Shown here piece after piece: positions 22,301-32,104 of a stretch of 64,000 bases of DNA. This DNA is from Saccharum officinarum. Lineage: Eukaryota > Streptophyta > Magnoliopsida > Poales > Poaceae. Each line of letters opens with the position of its first letter. The stretch's first letter is position 1. Location of the stretch: the NCBI GenBank assembly GCA_020631735.1, contig CM036215.1, forward strand, positions 8,954,346-9,018,345, written 5' to 3'. Position numbers and translations under genes: made by a program. Under the pieces are notes generated by a model. That model did no database searches and was not told the origin of the DNA. It saw only the letters and a list, made by a program, of their open reading frames with translations.

Positions 22301-25300
22301 ACTCGGGAGCAGTGAGCTGCCGGTAAAGCTGGACGAAAAGCTCGCAACTCGATAGCTCGCTCGACTCGGATCGATAGTGGCTCGGCTCGGCTCGACTCGT
22401 TTAATTTCTCAAACGAGCTGAGCAAGCATCCTAGCTCGTGTCTTAACGAGCCAGCTCGCGAGCCAGCTCGAGCCAGCTCGCGAGCCTAACGAGCCAAAGT
22501 TGTTGGCCTTAAACTTTTATTAGTGTTATATAACTTTATGTCTTACACTTTATAATTTGTTGATGATTGGACTTTGACTCTATAAATTTTAGATTAATTT
22601 GACTCTTTTTATTTTAAATGAATGTATGGATAATAGATGCATCATATATGGTATGGAGTATGAACCATAGACGATGTATGGTGTATAGTATTATAATATA
22701 ATAGTACATATTATTTTTGTATGATTTATTAAGACTTATGAATAGACTAGTTTTATATTATTACCATTATCAAACTTTAGATAATACACATATTACATTT
22801 TTTATGTTTTAATATGGCTGGCTCGCGAGCCAAACGAGCCAGCTCGAGCTCGTAAACGAGCCGAGCCGAGCTGGCTCGTTATCTTAACGAGCCAGAACGA
22901 GCCGAGCCAAACGAGCCGAGCTGGCTCGTTAGTCCAGCTTTAGCTGCCGGCCAAGGTGACAGGAAGAAGGGGGAGCCTTCTTCCACGACAGGCGGCCGCA
23001 AGCGTGGCAAGCCACGCAAAGACGCCCAGGTAGGGGCGCGAGGACGTGCCGAGGATGATGATCGTGGAGGCGCCCAGGGCGGCGCCGCTGGCAAGCAAAA
23101 GCCAGCACGAGACAGCCCTTGCTACAACTGCGGCAAGCTTGGTCATTGGGCCAAGGATTGTCGACAGCCACGACGCGGCCAGGCCCACGTCGTGCAGGCG
23201 GAGGAGCAGCCGGCTCTGTTCATTGCTCATGCGAGCATCGAACTACCTCCAGCGGCACCGGCCGCAACGACTCTCCTCCACCTTGACGAGCCAAAAGCAC
23301 ACGCCATCCTCGACGACAGCTCCGGCAACGACAAGACCGACGGGTGGTGCCTTGACACCGGCGCCACCCACCACATGACCGGGCGGCGGGAGTTCTTCTC
23401 CGAGCTCGACTCAGGCGTTCGAGGCACCGTCAAGTTCGGCGACGCCTCCGCTGTGGAGATCAAGGGCGTCGGCTCTGTCGTCTTCGTCGCCAAGACTGGC
23501 GAGCACAGGCTGCTCACCGGTGTCTACTACATCCCCGTGTTGAGGAACTCCATCATCAGCTTGGGACAGCTGGATGAGAGCAGATCGCGCGTGGAGATCG
23601 AGGACGGGGTGCTGCGCATCTGGGATCATCGACACCGGCTCCTGGTCAAGGTTAACAGGAGCAACCGCCTCTACGTCCTTCACGCACAGGTGGCGCAACC
23701 TCTTTGTCTTGCAGCCCGCCGCGACGACGACGCTTGGAGGTAGCACGAGCGCTTTGGGCACCTCAACTTTGAGGCCCTGAGGCAGCTCGGCAGCAAGGAG
23801 ATGGTGCGGGGCGTGCCGCACGTCGACCACGTGGAGCAGTTCTGCGACACCTGCGTCCTCACCAAGCTGCGGCGGCTCCCTTTCCCTCGCCAGGCGAGCT
23901 TCCACGCCAAGGAGAAGCTGGAGCTCGTACACGGTGACCTCTGTGGCCCCGTGACACCGGCTACACCTAGAGGCCGGCGCTACTTCCTCCTCGTCGACGA
24001 CGTGTCCCGCTACATGTGGGTTGTCCTACTCGACGCCAAGACAGCCGCGGCGGACACCATCAAGCGTCTTCAAGCTGCTGCGGAGGCGAAGTGCGGCCGC
24101 AAGCTTCGGGTCCTACGCACGAACAACGGCGGCGAGTTCGCGGCGTACTGCGCCGATGAGGGGATCCACCGCCACTTCTCCGCGCCGTACACTCCGCAGC
24201 AGAACGGCGTCGTCGAGCGCCGCAACCAGACGGTGGTGGCCACCGCCCGAGCCCTCCTCAAGCAGAGAGGGATGCCGGTGATCTACTGGGGTGAGGCGGT
24301 GATGACTGCCGTCCACTTGCTCAACCGCTCCCCCACCAAGGCCCTCGACGGCAAGACGCCATACGAGGCCTGGCACGGGCGCAAGCCTGCGGTGAGCCAC
24401 CTTCGCGTCTTCGGCTGTCTGGCCTTCGTCAAGGAGCTCAACCACGTCGGCAAGCTCGACGACCGGAGCACGCCAGGGGTCTTCATCGGCTACGCGGAGG
24501 GCGCCAAGGCCTACCGCGTCCTCGACCCTGCGACACGGCGCGTGCGCATCACGCGTGACGTCATGTTCGACGAGGGACGAAGCTGGACGTGGGGCAAGAT
24601 GGTGGATGACGGCTCGACTCCGATGACCAGCGATTTCGTCGTCGACTACGTCCACTTCAAGGAGGCGGGGGGAGCTAGCAGCTCGTCCTCACCGAGCTCG
24701 CCTACCCCACCACCTCGTTCGCCACCACCTCTGGCAAGTCCTTCACCACCGCCACCACCAGCTCCGGCAAGTCCACAGGCTCCGGCGAGTCCACCACCAG
24801 CACCGCCGGCCACGCCTCGCTCTCCTACACCGGACCCTACCCCTTCAGGCTCGGCACCGGCAACTTCGGCCCACGACGAGCAGCGCACAGTGGAGTTCGC
24901 CACTCTGTTGTCCAACGACAAGGATCGCATCGACGCCTACCACGGCGGCGAGCCTCTGCGCTACCGTACCGTGGACAACCTCCTCGGCGAGCAGCCGGTC
25001 CCTGGACTGGCGTAGCACGACTTTGAGGCGGAGCTGCACCTCGCACAGGACGATGGCGAGCCCCGTTCCTTCACCGAGGCGGAGAGGGACGCGGCATGGC
25101 GTGCCGCGATGCAGATGGAGATGGACGCCGTCGAGCGGAACAAAACGTGGGAGCTGGCCGATCTTCCAGCCGGCCACCACGCCATCTCTCTCAAGTGGGT
25201 CTTCAAGCTCAAGAAGGACGAGACCGGAGAGGTGATCAAGCACAAGGCGCGTCTGGTGGCACGCGGCTTCGTCCAGCAAGAAGGAATCGACTTTGACGAC

Positions 25301-28300
25301 GCCTTCGCGCCCGTTGCACGGATGGAGTCCGTGCGACTCCTTGCGCTAGCTGCCCAGGAGGGCTGGCGTGTCCATCACATGGATGTCAAGTCGGCGTTCC
25401 TTAACGGCGACTTGAAGGAGGAGGTCTACGTGCATCAGCCGCCGGGATTTGCGATTCCCGGCAAGGAGGGCAAGGTGCTTCGCCTGCGCAAGGCCCTCTA
25501 TGGCTTGCGGCAGGCACCGAGGGCGTGGAATGCCAAGTTGGATTCCACACTGAAGGGGATGGGTTTTGAGCAAAGCCCGCACGAGGCGGCCATCTACCGG
25601 CGGGGCAGCGGAGGAAAGGCCCTGTTGGTGGGTGTCTACGTCGACGACTTGGTGATCACCGGCACCAAGGATGCGGAGGTGGTGGCATTCAAGGAAGAGA
25701 TGAATGCCACCTTTCAGATGAGTGATATGGGGTCTCTCTCCTTCTACCTGGGAATCGAGGTGCATCAGGATGTCTCCGGGATCACGCTTCGACAGACCGC
25801 CTACGCCAAGCGCATCGTTGAGCTAGCTGGGCTCACCGACTGCAACCCAGCCCTCACTCCGATGGAGGAGAGGCTGAAGCTGAGTCGCGACAGCACGACG
25901 GAGGAGGTGGACGCTACGCAGTACCGGCGTCTTGTGGGGAGCCTTCGCTACCTCGCCCACACACGGCCGGACTTGGCATTCTCCGTCGGCTACGTTAGTC
26001 GGTTCATGCAGCGACCGACGACGGAGCACCAGCAGGCTGTGAAGAGGAACATCCGCTACGTTGCGGGGACTCTCGACCACGGCCTCTACTACCCGAGGTG
26101 CCCTGGGGCGGCACACTTCGTCGGGTACAGCGACAGCGACCACGCCGGCGACATCGACACCAGCAAGAGCACGAGCGGGATCCTCTTCTTCCTCGGCAAG
26201 TGCCTCGTTAGCTGGCAGTCGATCAAACAGCAGGTGGTGGCCCTGTCCAGCTGCGAGGCCGAGTACATAGCGGCCTCCACCTCTTCGACTCAGGCGCTCT
26301 GGCTCGCTCGACTGCTTGGTGATCTCCTTGGCAGAGACACTAGAACGGTGGAGCTTAGGGTGGACAGCAAGTCCGCTCTGGCCCTAGCAAAGAACCCCGT
26401 GTTCCACGAACGCAGCAAGCACATCCGGGTGAGGTACCACTTCATCCGAGGCTGTTTGGAGGAAGGGAGCATCAAGGCGAGCTACATCAACACCAAGGAC
26501 CAGCTTGCGGACCTGCTCACCAAGCCCCTTGGGAGGATCAAGTTCCTTGAGCTCTGCTCCAGGACCGGGATGGTTCAACTCTCCCACAAGACGACGCATA
26601 AGACTTAAGGGGAGAATGATGGATAAGTCTCATGTGTGGTTGGTCTTTGTGGGGCTGTGCTGCTCACATGGTCCTTGTGACTGTTTTTCTGTTTTTAGGA
26701 CAGCATCTTAGACTAGAGGACAGCATCTTAGACTAGAGGACAACATCTTAGCTAGGACAGCATCTTAGACTAGCATCTTAGACTAGAGGACAGCATCTTA
26801 GCTAGGACAGCCTTTTAGCATCTTAGACTAGCATCTTAGACTAGCATATTGGCATATGCTTGGCTGGCTAGCAGCCTATAAGTATGTAACCCCAACCCCT
26901 CAGGTTGACATGGCATTGTATGAGTTTGTGTGAGAAATAAACCAGAAAATTGCCCCAACTCCTAGTGTCATCCTCTCTCGATGAGAGTAAGGATTCTACT
27001 GCTACCAAGAGTGCGAATCCAGCGACTAACACTAATAATGATTCAGGCTGCATACAAGTGTTTTTGGATATGGAGGTATTACATCATTGAGTTTATACTT
27101 TGTCTCATTTTCAATGTGATAATTTTTACACGCCAACAAGCAGCTGGGCATGTTTCGGGCAAATTTGTTCCGCTATCTGCTCTTTTGTGCTATTCTGCAA
27201 CCTTTGCCAATTGCAGCAAGATCCAATTGTAGGCTGTATCTTCAAAATGAATGCGTCCAACAGTTATAATAGCCAACAGTTTTAAGGCGGCAAGGCGAGA
27301 CGTGGCGAGCCACAGCCACTCATTTGAGTCAACTAGGCGACGCCTAGGGGACCATAAGGCGAGGCAAGGTGACACCTTACCAATCTAAGAAATAGGAAAA
27401 TACCAGCATGGAATAGGCAAGAAAAAGAGAAAAAAGGAAAAAGAAAAACCAGAAAAGGAAAATACTAGCAGGGAATAGGCAGCCCACGAGTGCGTCCTTA
27501 TCCCTTCTCAGGTCATCTCTCATCTCACGGACGCAGATGCAGCGCCGCAGCACGCATCCCTCCACGCAGGCGCAGCGCTGCCGCATCTCCCTGCTTGACG
27601 CACGCAGATGCAGCGCCGCCGCATCTCCTCTCTCATGGCTCATGCAGGTACAGCGCCGCCCTCCCTCCCTCGCGCTGCTCTTGGCTGCGTGCGCTCAGCC
27701 TGCCCTCTGCTCCTTCCCTACCTCCTCTTGCTGCTTCTATCTCAGATCCCCATCTCAATCAACCGCCACCTCTGCCGCAAATGACCCAGGCGGCACCGGA
27801 TTTGGTGGGGATGAGCGAGGAGGTAGCTGCATGGCCTCTCCCTATCGTTTTCCTCTGCTTTTGGCTGGGCGTCAAGGACGCCTTACTCCCTGCGAGCGCT
27901 TTGTCGCCTAGGCGACGACTAGGCGACGCCTTAAAAAACACCATGGCCAACACAGGTATTAAAAAAAAACTTCGAAAGCCACTGCAAATCTGTATGCTAA
28001 AAGGGGACATGGTCCAGTTTGTAAAACACCAAACTTTTGTAACTTGTATGCACTAGAGTAGCTTTTCATTAGATCTTTTATAACTAGATTTCACACCTCT
28101 AATAGTTAGTATTTTACGAAAGAAGAAGAGCTGAAGAGTGATCAAAAGTAAAGACTCCTACCTAGATAAGAACAGATACAGTTGATTTGCACAAAATTGT
28201 TGTGCCCACAATAGCAAAAAGGAGTCACAACCTGATGTCCTACTCCTATAACCAAGGTATAGTGATTGTAACAGTCCAAAGAGATACAGAAATATGCACA

Positions 28301-29412
28301 GTTCAGTCAAACAAACAGAATTATCTACAATAGTACAGCCTCCTGCCAATGAGAGGAGGGATTGTGTGCAACGATAAGAAAATTTACAGTCTCGTCAAGC
28401 AATTAGTCCTAACATCATACCTGTGCCCCATGGTCTAACTTCAAATTTTGCTAATTCTCCTCGCATCTGTTCAATCTCTTGTGCCATAGAAAGCAGATTC
28501 TTCTCCATAGCCTTCCTTTGTTCCAGCAATTCCAAATTCCCCTTCTGCTCTAACCCGCAAGCAGTCCTGCAGAAGACAAATCAATGATCTTACAATACAA
28601 GCATATAAATATGAAAAAGACTAACTGGTGCACCCGAAAATCAAAATGGAGCATACGAAACTGCAGAAGTACCTCATGTGGATAAGTTCCTGTTGCAGAC
28701 CATCAAGTTCTGTTTTCAGCACAGGTAGCTCCTGTTGAACGGATTGTTCCCTGTTCAGCTCCTCCATGAGAGATGCAGCCTCTGCAGATAGTTCTTTCCT
28801 AGCGGTGATGAGCTTGTCAATCTCACCACGTAGCTGCCTGACCTCATCACGCAAGTGCTCACTTGCTCCAAGTTCAGCTTCAAGCTTCCTCCTCTTGTCC
28901 ACAAGCTTACTGATATAAGCTTCCTTCTCAGTGCTAATGTCTGCAATGATAACGTTCAAGTGGCGGAACTCATCTTTTCCAGCTTGTATTTCCCTGCTTA
29001 ACACGTCACGCTCCTCAGCCAGAGCACGGTTATGTGCCAAAAGCCTCCGGAGTTCAACTTCCTGTAACTCGAGCTCATCCTCTAAGACAGCTGGGTGAGG
29101 GTGAGGAGCTGCCCTCATGCGTGGGCCTTCATGGATCTCAGGATAGGCCCTACGGTCATCAATCCCACGACTGCCAGGATAGGCCCTATGATCGGCCATA
29201 CGAACACCAGGGTAGACCCTACGTTCATCAAGCAGACGGCTGTCATGATAGTCCCGGCGTTCCTGAGCCACATGGATGTCAGAGTAGCCCCTACGATCCC
29301 CAACCACGACTTCAGGATAACCTCTGCCTCTGGGATTGTCAACTAGAGGGACTTCATGGTACCCCCTGCGATCATCGATCAACCGCCTTGGCAGGCGACC
29401 TCTTTCCGACAT
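19330..29412 (-). CDS. FLX-like (FLOWERING LOCUS C EXPRESSOR-like) coiled-coil protein
   Basis: Four coding exons on the minus strand, 28673-29412, 28421-28566, 19523-19626 and 19330-19413, join in phase (GT-AG at every border) into 357 codons. The ATG is 29410-29412 and the stop is 19330-19332. Residues 1-100 are a basic, Arg/Tyr-rich region with repeats of about 12 residues of the form RRxYPxxR. From about residue 108 ('PAVLEDELELQEVELRRLL') to about 290 the protein is a long heptad-type coiled coil, including 'HNRALAEERDVLSREI' and 'LLEQRKAMEKNLLSMA'. The Gly/Pro/Tyr-rich tail begins with 'RPWGTGG' and ends 'SGSWGTYDKNRLQYR'. This order is characteristic of plant FLX and FLX-like proteins. 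In Arabidopsis they act with FRIGIDA in FLC activation; in grasses the role is unclear. Intron 3 holds a whole copia element. The protein frame itself is unbroken, so the gene may still work. Confidence 0.88.
19523..19585 (-). repeat. 21-bp tandem duplication at an exon end
   Basis: On the coding strand the 21-base unit AGT TAC AAT ATC AAT GCG AGT is followed by a second copy that runs straight into the splice donor GTATGA. It gives SYNINAS followed by SYNINA in the FLX-like protein tail, in frame. Confidence 0.85.
19627..20598. other. Intron 3 of the FLX-like gene, left of the copia element
   Basis: AT-rich intron sequence. A stretch at 19862-20010, rich in CCTAG, GCCTA and CCTAGGC, resembles a decayed repeat but has no clear ends. 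Confidence 0.6.
20599..21015 (+). repeat. Copia 5' LTR (417 bp)
   Basis: Begins TGATGGATAAG and ends GCGACTAACA, like the 3' LTR. The middle holds an irregular array of a 'CAGCATCTTAGACTAG' unit whose number and spacing differ from the other LTR. It should contain the promoter and the R region; 'CCTATAAGTATGTAACC' (20859 on) is a plausible TATA-containing site. Confidence 0.92.
21018..21030 (+). promoter_or_regulatory. Primer-binding site (initiator Met tRNA type)
   Basis: TGGTATCGGAGCC lies 2 bases after the 5' LTR. Plant copia elements usually have TGGTATCAGAGC here, complementary to the 3' end of tRNA-iMet. One base differs from the consensus. Confidence 0.85.
21158..26608 (+). pseudogene. 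Copia gag-pol polyprotein, interrupted by stops and a MITE
   Basis: From ATG 21158 to TAA 26606-26608 a single frame is kept; the 627-base insertion (element plus 8-bp duplication) is a multiple of three. The gag N-terminus is Ala/Glu-rich, and the CCHC zinc knuckle 'CYNCGKLGHWAKDC' is at 23120-23161. The protease motif DTGATHH is near 23354. The integrase follows from about 23930, with 'HGDLCGPV' and 'PYTPQQNGVVERRNQ'. The reverse transcriptase has 'YVDDLVITG' near 25637, and RNase H carries 'SDSDHAGD' and 'SSCEAEYIA'. In-frame stops are TGA 21923-21925, TGA 22313-22315, TAG 23741-23743 and TAG 25013-25015. The first three fall where relatives have Trp. The element is coding-defective but structurally near complete. 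Confidence 0.9.
22324..22942. mobile_element. hAT-type MITE nested in copia gag (619 bp)
   Basis: Perfect 11-bp TIRs, TAAAGCTGGAC on the left and its complement GTCCAGCTTTA on the right, are flanked by a perfect 8-bp duplication GCTGCCGG (22316-22323 and 22943-22950). The subterminal regions are arrays of GAGCCAGCTCG/CGAGCC in both orientations around an AT-rich core. The 8-bp duplication indicates the hAT superfamily. There is no coding capacity. Confidence 0.93.
26606..26616 (+). promoter_or_regulatory. Polypurine tract of the copia element
   Basis: AAGGGGAGAA lies directly before the 3' LTR and overlaps the gag-pol stop codon. It is the expected plus-strand primer for reverse transcription. 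Confidence 0.85.
26617..27031 (+). repeat. Copia 3' LTR (415 bp)
   Basis: Matches the 5' LTR in both ends and most of its length. It differs mainly in the copy number and order of the 'CAGCATCTTAGACTAG' repeats and by scattered substitutions. Confidence 0.92.
27285..27935. mobile_element. Possible TIR element with AAGGCG-type ends
   Basis: The left end 'TTTTAAGGCGGCAAGGCG' and the right end 'CTAGGCGACGCCTTAAAA' are roughly inverted and rich in AGGCGA/TCGCCT. The centre has short direct repeats around 'CGCAGATGCAGCGCCGC'. No convincing target duplication was found. It lies in intron 3 of the FLX-like gene, right of the copia element. Confidence 0.35.
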
Positions 29413-29803
29413 GATGCTTGGTGCCTAGGCATGAAAAAAAAATCAAAAGAAGAAAACAAAATAGAGTTAATGGATCCATCATTACAGGAACATGAAGCCA
29501 GCATATTGATCAAATGATGTAACAGTGGTGGTTGATATGACACTGCATAACAAAGGTAAGACGAAGTTCATATCCTTCCTATATGGACCTAAAATAATAC
29601 TCCGGTTAACATCAGGCATGCCTTGGGGAATGGCATGGGGCGGCGGACCCAGCAAAGGGACATGGGTGTACACATCTATACCCTATAGTTTTTCCAAAAA
29701 GTTCGAAGTTTGGAGGCATCAATAAAATAGCCAAATAGCTTTAGGTTAGGGTTTGAGTGCTCGGCTTCGCACAGCAGGAAGGGAAGACAAGGGATGGGAA
29801 TAC

Positions 29804-29960
29804 CTAGTGGGTGCTCGTCGCCGGCGAAGATACTGACGAAGGCCTCAGCACCTGGCGTAGGTCGGCGCCGGCGCCGGCGGCCCACCAGTCGTCGGAGAGC
29901 GAGAGGGGAGCGAAACACCAGCCGTCGGAGAGCGAGATCTCGTGCGAGAGAGACAGAACC
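29804..29960 (-). other. 5' UTR exon of the FLX-like gene (predicted)
   Basis: A GC-rich block ends on the minus strand at a good donor (CACTAG|GTATTCC, exon end 29804). The acceptor CATGCCTAG| lies just upstream of the ATG (exon 2 starts at 29424). It contains two copies of 'CGTCGGAGAGCGAG'. The transcription start is not defined by sequence; the upper limit is a guess. Confidence 0.55.
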
Positions 29961-32104
29961 CTGAACGGATGGGGATGCGGCGGACGGCCGGCCCAGTGTT
30001 CGGCCCGGGGAGAGCGCACACGGGCCTTCTCCTGTGCCGTTCTTTTTTCAGATGTTTCTTTTGAAATTTCTTTTTTTTTTTGTTTTTTTTCTCTTTCTCT
30101 CTTGTTTTATTTTGTATTCTTTGCGATTTCATATTTATCATGCCTATGAATGGCTACTACAACATTATTTTAAATATAAAACTATAATAATATTTACGAG
30201 TGTGTTGTAAATAAGTAAATGAAACTTCTTTATACTTTATTAAGGTTAAACATTTTTTATTGAAGAAAGAACCATTTCCATTTTCCACTAGAACATAAAA
30301 CATTTTCATAAACCTGGAATATTTTTTCTTGTATGTTAGAATAGTCACACTTCGTCAACCTTAGATAAATTCAGCTAAACAATATGTTTATATTTGACAA
30401 AAAATATTATAAAAGTCCAGTTCAAACCACCTCTTAGAACAACTCTAAAGGCCCCCTACTTGCATCCTCAAAAGAGAGGAACGAATGATCTTCGATTGGG
30501 TGATCATTTATTTTGATGGAGTACTTGGAAGGAATGAAATCGTCAGATGGCCTTCCTAGTCGAGGAGGATATTGATCTCTATAAGCATGTGTTTGAGTCA
30601 AATATTTTACAACCTTAGGATGTTCCAGATGGCCTTAGCGTATGAGCCAAAATAATGAAATCCATTATCCATCCCACAGCCCAGTTACGATAAAGGCAGA
30701 GTGCATATGTAGATCTGATCAAATAAATTGAAATGCTACTCGGTCTATCAGCGGCGGATCCAAAACAAAAATCCAGATATGGTGAACTTTGTACTGACTA
30801 ATTTTTGTGATGGTGTAAATTGTAGTCATGTACAAAATAAGAGACAATAATGATGTGGTTCAATTATACGCTCAAAGAATTTTTTTTTCATTACTGAAAG
30901 ATGAAACTATCAATTAAAGAATAGTGCGAATCAAAGCATCAATTATCAACTGATTGCTGGACTACAGGAGATTACACGAGAATCAAATTTAAATAGGATG
31001 GATCAATCGTACTTGCCTTTTCTTTTTTTTCACCTTCAATACAACATCTGTTGCCGTGCATGTCCCTCACTGTGGACTCGTAGCAGACACTGCACACTAG
31101 TCATAACAGCGGTGACACCGAGAGGAGAACTCTCATAGATCAGCACCGGCAGTTACCTAGCACGAATAAGCGAAGTCAACGCACTGTCCCTTGGCATCGA
31201 GCGTTGACAGGGAAGTGGTTTTTTTTCCCTGGGGGCATGTGCTCCCATCCCCATTGCTATTCAATGGGTGCACTGCAGGAGATAGCCCTGCTAATGGATT
31301 GGGCAAGAATGGGTTAACAATTTGGGTTGTACGTCAATTCGCTCAGGGCTAGGGGACAATGGGTTTTGTGGGCTAGATTGGCTTGGGGTTGAGATAGTGG
31401 ATTGGACTCTGCTTTAGTTGGAGTAGTTCCCAACCCATGGGTGCTAACAGGTTCTGGTGAGTGATTTACCTCTACGCTCGACTCCAACTCTTATATGAGT
31501 GCATCGCTGCTGGCCGCCGCCGCCACTGCCAACACCTGACTTTACATCCTCCAAATCACTAGATCCCCGGGCGGGCGTCGCTTCCAAGATGTGTGTGCTT
31601 CCTCTTCAATTGATGTCAGCATGTAAAATGTGCAATCTATTAGTATATCAATCGATGTGTTAATCTGTAAACAGTCTATGTTAGCTCATTCGTTGGCTTG
31701 TAAAAGCACCCTGCTCATTCGTCGGCTTGTTGGGTTATTTATGAGCTTGTAAAACCATGAGTTGACATGGTTTCTTAGAGCAGCTCCAGTGCAGGAGTAA
31801 ATCGAACCGTGAAGAGAGAGAAAGAGAGTATGGTTTGCTTCACACATTGCAGCAATCGAACCCAGGGAAAAGATTCCTCAGTTCTCATCTCAAGTATGGT
31901 TCAACTCCTAGCCGGTAGATAAGAATAAACTAATCAGCTACAGTAGTGCGCATGCAGATAGAGGCAGCAAAAGTCCAAGGAAAAGAGTAATTTTCTATTG
32001 TTTTACTCCATAGTGGGACCCACAAATGAAACTCCACACTGCAGCCATCGAACGCTCGGCTTAAATCGATTTTGACGCTATAGGGAAGGGACCCACTAGC
32101 ATGG
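29961..32104. other. Upstream region of the FLX-like gene; no second gene found
   Basis: T-rich and then mixed sequence. At 30748 'GCGGCGGATCCA' and at about 31240 'GGGGGCATGTGCTCCCATCC' look like the two ends of a decayed element of the common GTGGCGGATCCA type, but no duplication confirms it. 'GAGCAGCTCCAGTGCAGGAGT' at 31779 resembles one end of a MITE. No MFS exons were seen here. Confidence 0.4.

Larger units (their letters stand above)
20599..27031 (+). mobile_element. Full-length Ty1-copia LTR retrotransposon
   Basis: Two LTRs of about 416 bp (TG...CA) enclose a primer-binding site, one long gag-pol frame and a polypurine tract. The 5-bp target duplication is CTAAT at 20594-20598 and 27032-27036. 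The gene order gag, protease, integrase, reverse transcriptase, RNase H marks it as copia. It lies in intron 3 of the FLX-like gene in the opposite transcriptional direction. Four stop codons and a hAT MITE interrupt the frame, so it is not autonomous. Confidence 0.93.

Noticed and set aside
24113..24655. 180-codon minus-strand frame inside copia
   Set aside because: It is a shadow of the GC-rich integrase coding frame on the plus strand.
29034..29414. 126-codon plus-strand frame opposite FLX-like exon 2
   Set aside because: It mirrors the repetitive Arg/Tyr coding repeats on the minus strand.
30748..31265. Decayed element of GTGGCGGATCCA type
   Set aside because: Only weak ends and no duplication; kept as part of the description of the upstream region.
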